Below, piece by piece: positions 19,749-29,337 of a stretch of DNA of 64,000 nucleotides. Each line of letters begins with the position of its first letter. Positions within the stretch are counted from its first letter, which is position 1. Under the pieces are notes generated by a model that did not search any database, was not told the DNA's origin, and saw nothing but the letters and a program-made list of their open reading frames with translations. This DNA comes from Methylobacterium longum. GTDB lineage: Bacteria > Pseudomonadota > Alphaproteobacteria > Rhizobiales > Beijerinckiaceae. The translations under genes were made by a program, and so were the position numbers. The stretch spans positions 1 through 64,000 of the forward strand of contig NZ_BPQS01000013.1 of assembly GCF_022179385.1 (NCBI RefSeq), written 5' to 3'.

Positions 19749-20501
19749 ATGACGGATCGGTTTCTGAACAAGGTGGTCGTGGTGACCGGCGGCACGAGCG
19801 GCATCGGCCTCGCCACCGCGAAGGCCTTCTCGAGGGAGGGCGCGTCGGTCTTCATCACCGGCCGGCGGCAGGAGGCCCTCGACGCCGCGGTGCGCGCGAT
19901 CGGCGGGCAGGTCACGGCCATCCGGGGCGACATCGGGCAGCTCGCCGACATCGACCGCCTCTACAACGCGGTCCAGCAGAAGCATTCGCAGATCGACGTG
20001 GTCTTCGCCAATGCCGGCGGCGGCTCCTTCGTGCCCCTCGGCGCCATCACGGAGGAGCACTTCGCCGCGACCTTCGACACCAACGTGAAAGGCGTCCTGT
20101 TCACGGTGCAGAAGGCGCTGCCGCTGCTGAAGGACGGCGGCGCGATCGTCCTCAACGCCTCGACCGCGGGCGGCTCCGGCACGCCGGCGCTGAGCGTCTA
20201 CGCCGCGAGCAAGGCGGCCGTGCGCAGCTTCGCCCGCAACTGGATCCTCGACCTCAAGGACCGTCATATCCGGGTCAACGCCGTCAGCCCCGGCGTCACC
20301 GAGACCGCCGGCCTCGACGCGCTGTTCGGCGGCGGCGATCAGGCGACGGGAACCAAGGATCATCTCGCCGGCCTGATCCCCGCCGGCCGGGTGGGCCAGC
20401 CGGACGAGATCGCCCAGGCGGTCCTGTTCCTCGCCTCGGAGGCCGCGAGCTTCGTCAACGGCGTCGAACTCTTCGTGGATGGCGGACTGGCGCAGATCTG
20501 A
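19749..20501 (+). CDS. Short-chain dehydrogenase/reductase
   Basis: 250 residues of classical SDR. The cofactor loop is GGTSGIGLATAKAF, NAG is present in FANAGGGSF, the active Ser precedes YAASK, and the end is VNGVELFVDGGLAQI. TGRR after the second strand suggests preference for NADP(H). The substrate is unknown. Divergent LysR control is likely. Confidence 0.93.
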   Translation: MTDRFLNKVVVVTGGTSGIGLATAKAFSREGASVFITGRRQEALDAAVRAIGGQVTAIRGDIGQLADIDRLYNAVQQKHSQIDVVFANAGGGSFVPLGAITEEHFAATFDTNVKGVLFTVQKALPLLKDGGAIVLNASTAGGSGTPALSVYAASKAAVRSFARNWILDLKDRHIRVNAVSPGVTETAGLDALFGGGDQATGTKDHLAGLIPAGRVGQPDEIAQAVLFLASEAASFVNGVELFVDGGLAQI

Positions 20502-20651
20502 CATCCGCACCTCGGGCGCGGCACGCCGTCGTGGGCGCGTCACCCGGTCCCGGCCGCCGGGATGAACCTCGGCGGCAGATGCCCGTTAGTGGCCGGGCCA
20601 TCCGTTCCGGAAGCTGGGCAGGGCGGTTCCGAGGGGAGAACACAACCGTCC

Positions 20652-22613
20652 ATGGGCTGGCCACGCCGCATTCTGATCACCGCCGGTCTCGCGACCGCCG
20701 CGGCCGGTGTCACCCTGGGCGTCGGACGCTTCAGCTACGCGCCGATGCCCGACCGGGCGGACCTGCTCAACCCGGACCGCTACCCGATCGAGACCGCCTT
20801 CGACGTCCTCGGACGGCGGGTGTCCCGCGCGGAGGCGGACGGCCTGAACGCCACGGACGAGGGGCGCCGGACCCTGTCGCCGGGCCGCGGCGCGGTCGCG
20901 ATCGATCCCGCCATGGTCGAGCGTGGCCGTCAGGCATTCTACCAGGAGACGTTCGGCAACGAGGTGTTCCTCACCGACGTGATGGGCATGCTGGACGGCG
21001 GCCTGACGCCCGCCGAGGTGGCCCTCGCGGTCGCCCGGCTCGGCGGCGCGGGCACGACCAACCTGCAGGTCGCCATGGCCCGCGACGTGCGCGTCGGCGA
21101 CCGCGTCTACCGGAAGGGCGAACTGGTCCCCACCGGCCTCGACGTGCCCAAGGGCGGCGCCTTCATCATCGGGATCAAGACCTTCTCCGACCGCGGGCAC
21201 CTGCGCATGGGCATCACCTGCGCGCTCTGCCATGCCGCCGTCGATCCCGGCACCGGCAAGGTGGTGGAGGGGGCGCCGAACACCGACCTCAACGCCGGGC
21301 TGCTGATGGCGCTCGCGAAGAACTCGTCCGCCTACTTCATGCACGCGAGCGTTCCGGAGGCGGACGCCCGCCCGTCCGCCGATCCGCAGCATACCGGCTC
21401 AACCCGTTCGGGCCCGACGCTGCCGGACGCAGCGGCCGTGGAGGCGGCCACCAAGGTCCAGGTGGCGAGCTGGCCGCCGGGCAGCTTCGATTCGTCGGCC
21501 GACCGGGTCACCAATCCCACCTCGATCCCGTCGAGCTTCTCCGCCCATGGCGAGCCCTACAGCTGGAGCGGGCGGGAGGCCGTCGGCCCGTTCGCCGGCC
21601 TGTCCTCGCTCAACAACAACGTCCACGCCGCCAACTCCGACACGACGCAGCTGGCGGCCGCCGCACCCTGGCTGTTCGGCATGGACCCGGAGACGTATCT
21701 CGGCATCGTCCTGCGCAGGGCGGCGACCGAGACGTTCCGCTACAGGCCGGACGGCGCGGCAACGCCGTCCGAGGTCCTGAGGCGCGTCGATCCCACCCCG
21801 GCCTCGCCCGGCCTCAACAGCTACGCGGTGCTGCCAACCTACCCGGCCACCAACTACGTGACCGACAACGGCCTGTTCACCTCGGTCCCCGGCGAGCCGG
21901 TCAACCACGCCAACAACGCCATGTCGGCCTTCCAGAACCTGCTGCACCCGCCGGCTGCCGCGCAGGATTCGGGTACGGTCCGGACCGGGCGCGCGGTGTT
22001 CGACAAGGCGGGTTGCGGGGCCTGCCATTCCGGCCCGGCGCTCACCAACCACCGGATCGTGCCGGAGGCCGAGATCGGGACGGAGCCGACCCGGGCGCGG
22101 GCCGGCGCCAAGATGGAGGCGCGCCTGTCGCCGCCGACGCTCTTCGCCACCGACACGCCGTTCCCGCTGCCGGCCGATCCGGTGATCGTCCCGGTGCCGC
22201 TGGCCGGCGACAAGCTCGCCCAGGTCCAGCTCGCCTGGGGGCAGGGGGGCACCGAGGGCGGCTACAAGGTGCCGAACCTCGTCGGCCTCGCCTGGACGGC
22301 CCCGTATCTCCACGATTCCGGCGTGTCGGTCGGGCCCGATGCCGAGCACCAGCTCGGCGTCGCGGGCACGCTCTACAAGGGGGTCGCCCCGGATCCTGCC
22401 AACAGCCTGCGCGCGTTGGTGGACCGGGATCTGCGCGCGAAGGTCGTCGCCGCGAACGAGGCCTCGGATACCGCGCGGACCGCCCGCGTTACCGGCAGAG
22501 GGCACGCCTTCTGGGCGGATGCCGGTTCGGGTGTCTCCGGCACGGAGCAGACGGCGCTGATCGCCTACCTCCTGTCGGTCGATCGCCTGACGGAACCGGC
22601 CGCGACGCCCTGA
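20652..22613 (+). CDS. Exported di-heme cytochrome c, peroxidase/MauG-RoxA superfamily
   Basis: 653 residues. The N-terminal hydrophobic segment (ILITAGLATAAAGVTLGVG) is a signal or anchor. Two heme c sites are present: CALCH at 190-194 and CGACH at 455-459. The C-terminal AWTAPYLHDSGVS is the usual segment near the second heme in this superfamily. The inter-heme spacing of about 265 residues is much longer than in classical di-heme peroxidases. Members oxidise peroxide, tryptophan residues or hydrocarbon polymers; which applies here is unknown. It lies between two SDR genes, 150 bp after one and 28 bp before the next. Confidence 0.85.
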   Translation: MGWPRRILITAGLATAAAGVTLGVGRFSYAPMPDRADLLNPDRYPIETAFDVLGRRVSRAEADGLNATDEGRRTLSPGRGAVAIDPAMVERGRQAFYQETFGNEVFLTDVMGMLDGGLTPAEVALAVARLGGAGTTNLQVAMARDVRVGDRVYRKGELVPTGLDVPKGGAFIIGIKTFSDRGHLRMGITCALCHAAVDPGTGKVVEGAPNTDLNAGLLMALAKNSSAYFMHASVPEADARPSADPQHTGSTRSGPTLPDAAAVEAATKVQVASWPPGSFDSSADRVTNPTSIPSSFSAHGEPYSWSGREAVGPFAGLSSLNNNVHAANSDTTQLAAAAPWLFGMDPETYLGIVLRRAATETFRYRPDGAATPSEVLRRVDPTPASPGLNSYAVLPTYPATNYVTDNGLFTSVPGEPVNHANNAMSAFQNLLHPPAAAQDSGTVRTGRAVFDKAGCGACHSGPALTNHRIVPEAEIGTEPTRARAGAKMEARLSPPTLFATDTPFPLPADPVIVPVPLAGDKLAQVQLAWGQGGTEGGYKVPNLVGLAWTAPYLHDSGVSVGPDAEHQLGVAGTLYKGVAPDPANSLRALVDRDLRAKVVAANEASDTARTARVTGRGHAFWADAGSGVSGTEQTALIAYLLSVDRLTEPAATP

Positions 22614-22641
22614 TCACGCCGCGACGATCACGGGATCCACC

Positions 22642-23490
22642 ATGACGCAGAACGCCAACCCGGTCTGGTTCATCACCGGCTGCTCCACCGGCTTCGGCCG
22701 GGACCTCGCCAAGCTCGTGATCGGCCGGGGATGGTGCGCGGTGGTCACGGCCCGCGATCGCGCCAAGGTTTCCGACCTCGCGCCAGGGGTCGAGGATCGG
22801 GTCCTCGCCCTGTCCCTCGACGTCACCGACGCGGACCAGATCGCGGATTCGGTCCGTGCCGCGACGGCGACATTCGGTCGGGTCGACGTGCTCGTGAACA
22901 ACGCGGGCTACGGCTATCAGGCGTCGGTCGAGGAGGGGGAGGAGGACAAGATCCGCGCCCAGTTCGATGCGAACGTGTTCGGGCTGTTCGCATTGACCCG
23001 CGCGGTTCTGCCGATGATGCGGACCCAGCGCTCCGGGCACATCCTCAACATCACGTCGGTGGCGGGCTTCGTGGGTTTCCCGGCTTCGGGATACTACGCC
23101 GCCACCAAGCACGCCGTGGAGGGGTTTTCCGATGCGCTCGCCGCCGAGGCCGGGCCGCTCGGGATCCGCGTGACCTGCATCGAGCCCGGCCCGTTCCGTA
23201 CCGACTGGGCCGGTCGCTCCCTGATCCAGACGCCCAACGCCATCGCGGACTACGCCGAGACCGCCGGCGCACGTCTCAAGGCCACGGCGGAGAAGAGCGG
23301 TACCCAGGCCGGTGATCCGGTACGGGCCGGCGAGGCGATGATCCGGGTGACCGAGATCGAGAACCCGCCGCGCCACCTCGTCCTCGGCGCCTGGGGCTAC
23401 GACGCGGTCACGACCCGGCTGAGGCAGCGCCTCGCCGACATCGAGGCGTGGCGCGAGACCAGCCTGGGGGCCGATTATCCGGACGCGTGA
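22642..23490 (+). CDS. Short-chain dehydrogenase (oxidoreductase), classical SDR
   Basis: 282 residues. The cofactor loop TGCSTGFGRDLA, NNAGYGYQASVEE and YYAATKHAVEGF identify the SDR subgroup often annotated simply as oxidoreductase. It begins 28 bases after the di-heme cytochrome gene in the same direction, so it is probably the last gene of that operon. Confidence 0.92.
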   Translation: MTQNANPVWFITGCSTGFGRDLAKLVIGRGWCAVVTARDRAKVSDLAPGVEDRVLALSLDVTDADQIADSVRAATATFGRVDVLVNNAGYGYQASVEEGEEDKIRAQFDANVFGLFALTRAVLPMMRTQRSGHILNITSVAGFVGFPASGYYAATKHAVEGFSDALAAEAGPLGIRVTCIEPGPFRTDWAGRSLIQTPNAIADYAETAGARLKATAEKSGTQAGDPVRAGEAMIRVTEIENPPRHLVLGAWGYDAVTTRLRQRLADIEAWRETSLGADYPDA

Positions 23491-23627
23491 CGCGACTCGG
23501 GCGCCGGGTGTTCGGCGCTCGACCGTTCCCCCGATGCGCTGTCGGCGTCACCGCGGCGCCGTCCGGGAAGCGCGGCAGGTCCGCCGTCGGGGCCTGCGGC
23601 GCCCTCGGGCCCGAGACGGGATGACCG

Positions 23628-24197
23628 TCAGATCACTGCCTCGATCAGGCCCCGGGTCTTGGCCTCCTCGGCTTCGAGGTACCAATTCGCCGGGGCCTTC
23701 TCGAGAACCTCGTCCAGGGTGACGCTCGAGCCCGCGACGAGATTGGCGAAACCCTCATTCTGGATCTCGATCGAGCACAGGATCTCGTTGAGGGTCGCCT
23801 TGACGGAGGCGATGCAGGTGGTGAGCGGCCCCTGGACCTGGAGCTGCTTGTTCATCTTGCGCTCGTGGATCATCAACCGCGTGCCGCAAGTCAGGTACCG
23901 GTTCGGCCGGGCGAAGAAGCTCATGAAGGTCGTGCCGGCGGAATAGATCGCCGCCTTGCCGAGGAAGACGAACCGCCGGTGCGGATCCATCGCGCTGTTG
24001 AAGCGGATGTCCTCGCCCATCATCCGGGCGACCTCCGGATCCCCGCCCAGCGTCGTCAGCTCGACGACCACGATCTCGCGGTCGGCCGCCTGATCGAGCT
24101 GGCGTCGGAAGTCGCGGTACATGTCGTAGTCGACCGGGCCGGACAGCAGCACGGCCGGAGCCCGGAACGCGGTCGGGCGGAGAGGGGTCGTGTCCAT
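23628..24197 (-). CDS. Orphan ClpP-like (S14/crotonase-fold) protein
   Basis: 189 residues. It has the ClpP-type core: VVVELTTLGGDPEVA corresponds to the oxyanion strand, KAAIYSAGTTFMSFF puts a candidate nucleophile at Ser86, and LMIHERKM puts the His at 111, so Ser-His spacing is as in ClpP. It lacks typical ClpP sequences elsewhere, and no ClpX or ClpA gene is near. CAGGAGCATC before the ATG is a good ribosome site. It could be a true peptidase of small oligomeric type or a ClpR-like inactive homologue. Confidence 0.78.
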   Translation of the reverse strand: MDTTPLRPTAFRAPAVLLSGPVDYDMYRDFRRQLDQAADREIVVVELTTLGGDPEVARMMGEDIRFNSAMDPHRRFVFLGKAAIYSAGTTFMSFFARPNRYLTCGTRLMIHERKMNKQLQVQGPLTTCIASVKATLNEILCSIEIQNEGFANLVAGSSVTLDEVLEKAPANWYLEAEEAKTRGLIEAVI

Positions 24198-24556
24198 GAT
24201 GCTCCTGAAGGTCTGGTCGATCCCGGCGATCCTGGCCGTCGCCGAGGAAACTCTGCCCCAGAGGCGCGGGGGCCTGTGTGGACATTCAGGCGGGTAATGG
24301 CCGGAACGGCATCGCGGTTTCCGCCGCGTCCGACAACCGGCGGGGACGCGAGCGCGCCGCGGGAGCCAGGAGGCGGCGTCGTGCCGCCCCCGCGCCGGAG
24401 CCCGCGCGCCGGAGCGGCGATCCGAGGGACCGGACGCCGCGGCGGCGGATGCGCCTATCCCCACCTTGTCCACAGTCCTCGCGGCGCTGGGAAACGCCTT
24501 GGTAAGCGCCCGCGCGCCAGGGTCGGTGCCGAGATCGAAACCTGTGCCCGGACACG

Positions 24557-24769
24557 ATGATGACCAGCCAGCAGCTCGCCGACGAACTGAAGCGGATCGC
24601 CACCACCCAGGTCAGCGACATCACCCGCGCGGTGAAGGAAGGCCAGAAGTCGATCGCGCTGAACGAGGTGCGGGACATGGCGCGCCGCCTCAGCCTCCTG
24701 GCCGATGCGTTCGATCCTAAATCGGCGCCCGAGAAGGTCGAGCCCCTCGACGGTGCGCAGGCGGCCTGA
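24557..24769 (+). CDS. Small hypothetical protein
   Basis: 70 residues, predicted almost entirely helical in its first 50 (QQLADELKRIATTQVSDITR and following), with an acidic C-terminus. There is no signal peptide and no recognised family. Its codon pattern is gene-like. It precedes the DUF6894-like gene by 32 bases and may be co-transcribed with it. Confidence 0.6.
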   Translation: MMTSQQLADELKRIATTQVSDITRAVKEGQKSIALNEVRDMARRLSLLADAFDPKSAPEKVEPLDGAQAA

Positions 24770-24801
24770 CCCGTAGAAGACGGCCCTCCCAGGAGCCCCC
24801 C

Positions 24802-25173
24802 ATGGTCCGCGCACAGTTCACCATCCGCCTCGACGGCGCGTCCCTGCCGGCATCGGCGGCGCAGTGGGTCGCCGACACCGATGCGGCCCGCGACGCCGCG
24901 CGCACCATCGTGCAGGGCCTGATGCGCCAGCACGGCGGGGACCCGCGGCTGCTCGGCGCCACGATGGTGATCACCGACGCGGACGGCGCGACGCTCCTCG
25001 AACTCCCGTTCCTCGACGTGCTGTACATGCCCGTCGAGCCGGTATGCGACGCGGATCGCCGTCCGCGGGTCCCGCGCAAGCGCGCGCCGACGCGCCTCGG
25101 CGCCGCGCTCGGCCCGATGCGCCGGCTCGCCGGTGCCCTCGGCGCCCGCATCCAGCCGCGCCCGGGCCACTGA
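24802..25173 (+). CDS. DUF6894-like small protein
   Basis: 123 residues. The first 80 form an alpha/beta unit with a conserved-looking DTDAARDAARTIVQGLMRQH helix and ATMVITDADGATLLELPFLD. This resembles the small DUF6894 proteins that occur in many copies in Methylobacterium. The C-terminus is Arg/Pro-rich. Function unknown. CAGGAG precedes the ATG. Confidence 0.65.
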   Translation: MVRAQFTIRLDGASLPASAAQWVADTDAARDAARTIVQGLMRQHGGDPRLLGATMVITDADGATLLELPFLDVLYMPVEPVCDADRRPRVPRKRAPTRLGAALGPMRRLAGALGARIQPRPGH

Positions 25174-25202
25174 CGGCGCTTGGGTCACCCGGGCGCCTAT
25201 GG

Positions 25203-25646
25203 TCACCCGAAGAGGTCGGTGACCGCGAAGCCTCGCTCCGCGAGGCGCTCGGCCAGGACGCGCCGGTGGCAGAGTGCCGGATCCCGCTCGAAGCAGAGCA
25301 GGCAGACCGGCGCGGCCTCGGCCATGGAAGCCAGCTCGTCCAGGGCCGCGTATCCGGCGGCGGTGTCGAGCACCTCCTCGCAGTAGATGCGCCGCATCAG
25401 CGCCGCGTCACCGGCCCGGGCAGCCTGCCGGCCGGATTTCGGCGTTCCGAGGCTGCGCAGATGCGCGTAGCGCAGGCCGGCCTCCTCCAGGGAATGGCCG
25501 AGCGCGTTCTTCGAAAAGCCGCGCTTGCGCGAGTTGGCCACCGCCCGGACGTCGGCCAGTACCGCCACTCCCGCGGAGTTCAGGACGCTGCCGAGACGCT
25601 CCGAGTCGAGGCCTTCGTAGCCTATGGTAAAGATTTGCTTGCTCAC
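25203..25646 (-). CDS. DUF488 family protein
   Basis: 147 residues from a GTG (MSKQIFTIGYEG); an upstream GTG at 25682 adds 12 residues. The features are FTIGYEGLDSERL, VLADVRAVANSRKRGFSK and CLLCFERDPALCHRRVLAE, where Cys and His motifs are diagnostic of DUF488. The family's role is unsettled. It is convergent with the DUF6894-like gene and divergent from the muramidase. Confidence 0.85.
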   Translation of the reverse strand: MSKQIFTIGYEGLDSERLGSVLNSAGVAVLADVRAVANSRKRGFSKNALGHSLEEAGLRYAHLRSLGTPKSGRQAARAGDAALMRRIYCEEVLDTAAGYAALDELASMAEAAPVCLLCFERDPALCHRRVLAERLAERGFAVTDLFG

Positions 25647-25848
25647 GACGGTGTGACCGGACTCGCGTTTCAGGACCGACACTTAGCCGGTTGTCAGCCT
25701 GTGAAACAGCCGGGGATGCCCGGCGTATGTCGCGGTGGGGCAACGCATCTCGGAATTCCGCCGCAATGATCGCAAAGCTCCGTTAACCGCGCCGGGGCCA
25801 TCGAATACGTCTGTCTGTGGCGCTCTTTCGGTGGCGGGCTGAGCACTG

Positions 25849-26733
25849 ATGACGCGGATCATGAAGCTTTCGCGGTCTCTGTCCCGGGACCTGACCTGGG
25901 GACTGAACGGCCGACTTGCCGCCGCCCGGCGGTGCGCCGGGCGATTCGCCGCCGCCGCGATCCTCGCGGGGCTCGCGGCCTGCGCGTCGAACAACGACTT
26001 CTACCCCACCAAGGGCGACACCAAGCCCCATCCCGGTGTGGCGAAGGCCAAGCAGCACCCGATCCAGGGCATCGACATCTCGAAGTGGCAGGGCAACGTC
26101 GATTGGGCTTCGGTCCGGGCGGCCGGAACCCAGTTCGCCTTCATCAAGGCGACGGAGGGCGGCGACCACGTCGACGAGCGCTTCCGGACCAACTGGGACG
26201 GCGCGGCCCGGGCCGGCGTGCCGCGGGGCGCCTACCACTTCGTGTTCTGGTGCCGCTCCGCCCGGGAGCAGATGGAGTGGTTCAAGCGGAACGTGCCGAA
26301 CGACCCGGCCGCGCTCCCGCCGGTGCTCGATGTCGAGTGGAATGGCCACTCGCAGACGTGCCCCAAGAAGCTGCCCAAGGCGCAGGCCCTGGCGATGGTC
26401 ACCGAGATGCTGGAGGAGATGGAACGCTACACGGGCAAGCGCCCGATCATCTACACCGACATCACGTTCCATAAGGACGTGCTCGAAGGCGAGCTGCCCG
26501 ATTACCCGCACTGGTTGCGGTCTACGGCGGCGGAGCCCGAGCAGCGGTTCGTCAACCGCAAGTGGATGCTCTGGCAGTTCACCTCAACTGGCCGGGTCCC
26601 CGGGGTGCAGGGCGACGTCGATCGCAACGCCTTCTACGGCACCCCGTCCGACTGGGCCTCGTTCCTGTCCACGGATTGCGATCCGCGGGAGCACCGCCGT
26701 CTCTCCGCGCAGGGGCTCTGCACGGACAAATAG
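25849..26733 (+). CDS. Lipoprotein muramidase, glycoside hydrolase family 25
   Basis: 294 residues. A lipobox LAAC with Cys45 follows a long N-terminal region, so it is probably lipidated; an alternative ATG at 25861 would shorten that lead. The GH25 barrel shows the motifs GIDISKWQGNVDW, FAFIKATEGGDH, VLDVEWNG (catalytic Asp/Glu strand) and LWQFTSTG. It would cleave peptidoglycan between MurNAc and GlcNAc in the periplasm. Cys residues in the mature domain suggest disulfides. Confidence 0.92.
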   Translation: MTRIMKLSRSLSRDLTWGLNGRLAAARRCAGRFAAAAILAGLAACASNNDFYPTKGDTKPHPGVAKAKQHPIQGIDISKWQGNVDWASVRAAGTQFAFIKATEGGDHVDERFRTNWDGAARAGVPRGAYHFVFWCRSAREQMEWFKRNVPNDPAALPPVLDVEWNGHSQTCPKKLPKAQALAMVTEMLEEMERYTGKRPIIYTDITFHKDVLEGELPDYPHWLRSTAAEPEQRFVNRKWMLWQFTSTGRVPGVQGDVDRNAFYGTPSDWASFLSTDCDPREHRRLSAQGLCTDK

Positions 26734-26870
26734 ATACGGTCTATGGAAAGAAACCCAGGTTAGTTCAGAGGCGCGGCGCGCGGAGTATTTCTCCGGAAGT
26801 CTGGCTGCCGATCCGGCACGCCGGCGAGGATCCCTTCGGGAGCCTCTCCTCCCGGACCTCGCCGCGCCTG

Positions 26871-27638
26871 ATGCCGATCGATCGTGCCGTCCCAACCGGT
26901 AACCTGCTCCTCGCCGCGCTGTCCGCCACCGACCGTGCGCTGATCGTTCCCCACCTCGAACACCTGTCCTACGCCAAGGGCTCGACCGTCTTCGAGGCGG
27001 GTGATGAGGTGACGCACATCACCTTTCCCTGCGAACAGACCGTCGTCGCCCTGGTCGTCGCCACCCGCGACGGGCGAACCGCCGAGACCGTCACGATCGG
27101 CCACGACGGCGCCGTCGGCGGAATCGTCGGCCCGGGCCGGATGCCGGCTTCGGCCAACGCGCTGGTGCAGGTCGGCGGGCCGACGCTCCGCCTCCACGCG
27201 GATCGCCTCCTCGAGGCGACCGTCCGGTCCGCCTCGCTGCGCGACCTGTTCGCGCGCTACGCCGATTGCTTCCTCGCGCAACTCGTCCAGACCGCCGCCT
27301 GCAACGCCCTGCACCCCATCGAGCAGCGGTGCCTCCGCTGGCTGCTGACGCTCCAGGACCGGCTCGGCGGCGATATTCTGCCGATCACCCACGAGGTGCT
27401 GGCCGCGATGCTCGGCGTCCAGCGCACCTATCTGACGCGCATCCTGCGGACGCTGCAGGACCAGGGTCTCATCCAAGTGGGACGCGGGCGCATCACGGTG
27501 GTCGATCGTGCGGCCGTATCGGCTGCGGCCTGCGAGTGCCACGGTCGCGTGCGGCTGCACTGCGAGACGGTGCTGGGCGCGGTCTACGGACCCGCCGCCC
27601 ATGTTGCCCGCGCCGAGGCGTTGCCCGCTACCGGTTAG
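26871..27638 (+). CDS. Crp/Fnr-family transcriptional regulator
   Basis: 255 residues. The N-terminal cyclic-nucleotide-binding-type beta barrel (KGSTVFEAGDEVTHITFPCE) is followed by a dimer helix and a helix-turn-helix (THEVLAAMLGVQRTYLTRIL). No Fnr-type N-terminal Cys cluster is present, so an iron-sulfur oxygen sensor is unlikely; the ligand is unknown. The frame extends upstream, but the ATG at 26871 fits the family. It follows the muramidase gene by 137 bases. Confidence 0.88.
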   Translation: MPIDRAVPTGNLLLAALSATDRALIVPHLEHLSYAKGSTVFEAGDEVTHITFPCEQTVVALVVATRDGRTAETVTIGHDGAVGGIVGPGRMPASANALVQVGGPTLRLHADRLLEATVRSASLRDLFARYADCFLAQLVQTAACNALHPIEQRCLRWLLTLQDRLGGDILPITHEVLAAMLGVQRTYLTRILRTLQDQGLIQVGRGRITVVDRAAVSAAACECHGRVRLHCETVLGAVYGPAAHVARAEALPATG

Positions 27639-27671
27639 CGGGAACCCGCCCGCATCGCGACGGAACCGCCC

Positions 27672-28055
27672 TCAGGCGGCCGAGCGCTCCAGGATCTCGA
27701 TCAGCGCCCCGTCGGGTCCCTCCACGAAGGCGATCCGCAGCCCGGGGCCCCGCGCGGTGATGCCGGTCTTGACCGGCACGCCCCGCGCCGTCAGGTCGGC
27801 CATCGCCGCCTCGATGTCGGCGACCCGCAATCCGAAATGCTCGATGCCGAGGCACGGGGTCGGCGTGGCGGGGGCGATCTCGTCCGGCGCCTGCTCGATG
27901 AACATCGTGAGGCCGCCGAGGTCCAGAACCACGCGCTGCACCGGGTCGTCGCCGACGCGCTTCACCTCCCGCGCCCCGAACGTCTCAACGTAGAAGCCCG
28001 CGGCTTTCACGGCGTCGCGGCTGCGCAGATGGAGGTGGTCGCTGGTGTACTGCAT
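27672..28055 (-). CDS. VOC (glyoxalase/bleomycin-resistance) superfamily protein
   Basis: 127 residues, one complete vicinal-oxygen-chelate module. His7 or His9 in SDHLHLRSRD, the central IEHFGLRVADIEAAM and the final FVEGPDGALIEIL supply typical metal ligands. The reaction cannot be predicted. It is convergent with the Crp/Fnr gene and divergent from the J-domain gene. Confidence 0.88.
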   Translation of the reverse strand: MQYTSDHLHLRSRDAVKAAGFYVETFGAREVKRVGDDPVQRVVLDLGGLTMFIEQAPDEIAPATPTPCLGIEHFGLRVADIEAAMADLTARGVPVKTGITARGPGLRIAFVEGPDGALIEILERSAA

Positions 28056-28271
28056 CGGGTCTCCGGCTCCTGGCGATTCGACCGGCGCGCGCCCGCTCGG
28101 GGCGTCCGCCCCGGTCGCGGACGCAAGGTAAGGCCACGGCCCCCTGCGGGCGAGATGCGGCGCTTGACGTCACGCACGAACCCGCAGAGTTTCGCGTCCG
28201 TGACCGTTGCAGGGATGCAACATTCTCCCCACATCGGGGTTCAGACCCCACACCGCACAGCCAAGAGTTCC

Positions 28272-29198
28272 ATGCGCAATCCCTACGACGTGCTGGGCGT
28301 GGCCAAGGGGGCGAGCGAGGCCGAGATCAAGAAGGCCTATCGCAAGCTCGCCAAGGACTTCCACCCCGACCGCAACAAGAACGACGTGAAGGCCAAGGAC
28401 CGCTTCGCCGAGGCGAACTCGGCCTACGAGATCCTGGGCGACGCCGAGAAGCGCAAGCAGTTCGACCGCGGCGAGATCGACGCCGAGGGCCGGCCGCGCG
28501 CCAGTGGCTTCGAAGGCTTCGGCGGCGGGTTCGGTGGCGGCCGCGGCGGCGGAGGCGGCGGCGGTTTCGACTTCGAGAACATGGCCCGCAGCCGGCAGGG
28601 CGGCATGGGCGAGGACATCTTCTCCCACATCTTCGGCGAGGCGTTCCGCGCCGGCGGGGCCGGCCCCGGCGGCCAGCGCCAGGCCGCCAAGGGCGAGGAT
28701 GTCGCCGCCGAGCTGTCGGTCACCCTCGAGCAGGTCGCCAGCGAGGAGAAGCTGCGCCTGTACCTGCCCACCGGGCGGGAGGTCGACGTGGTGATCCCCC
28801 GCGGCGTCGTCGACGGTCAGACCATCCGCCTTCGCGGTCTCGGGCAGGCCGGCGGGCCTCGGAGCGAGCCCGGCGATGCGCTGCTGACCATCCGGATCCG
28901 GCCGCATCCGCGCTTCACGGTCGACGGGGCCGACCTGCGCACCACTGTGGACGTGCCCCTGGAGGACGCCGTGCTCGGCGGCACGATCCGCGTGCCCACC
29001 CTGACCGGCGCCGTCGAGATGAAGATGCCGCCGATGACGAGTTCGGGCCGGACCTTCCGCCTGCGCGGCAAGGGGCTGCCGAGGAAGGATGGCAGCCTGG
29101 GCGACCTGTTCGCCACCACGGCGATCGTCCTGCCGGAGGACGAGGACGCGGCCCTGATGGAATTCGCCCGCGCGCGGCGCGCCGCCAAGGCGGCCTGA
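28272..29198 (+). CDS. DnaJ/CbpA-type J-domain co-chaperone
   Basis: 308 residues. The J domain holds HPD at residues 31-33. A Gly/Phe-rich linker (about residues 75-105) and a C-terminal substrate-binding region (DVAAELSVTLEQVASEEKLR onward) follow. There is no CxxCxGxG zinc finger, so this is a class B co-chaperone like CbpA. It would stimulate DnaK. TTGCAG-N17-CACATC at 28207-28235 is a weak heat-shock-promoter candidate. It stands apart from dnaK. Confidence 0.92.
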   Translation: MRNPYDVLGVAKGASEAEIKKAYRKLAKDFHPDRNKNDVKAKDRFAEANSAYEILGDAEKRKQFDRGEIDAEGRPRASGFEGFGGGFGGGRGGGGGGGFDFENMARSRQGGMGEDIFSHIFGEAFRAGGAGPGGQRQAAKGEDVAAELSVTLEQVASEEKLRLYLPTGREVDVVIPRGVVDGQTIRLRGLGQAGGPRSEPGDALLTIRIRPHPRFTVDGADLRTTVDVPLEDAVLGGTIRVPTLTGAVEMKMPPMTSSGRTFRLRGKGLPRKDGSLGDLFATTAIVLPEDEDAALMEFARARRAAKAA

Positions 29199-29337
29199 GC
29201 CGACGACCCCGGGCGGATCCGCGGGAACCGCCCGAGGCGGAAAGCCCCGGGGCACGTCCCGGACTTCCGTCGCCGGGCCGCCTCCGCTAAGGAGGCCCCC
29301 CGGCGCCGCGAGGTGTCGCGAGACTTCGGGATCGATC

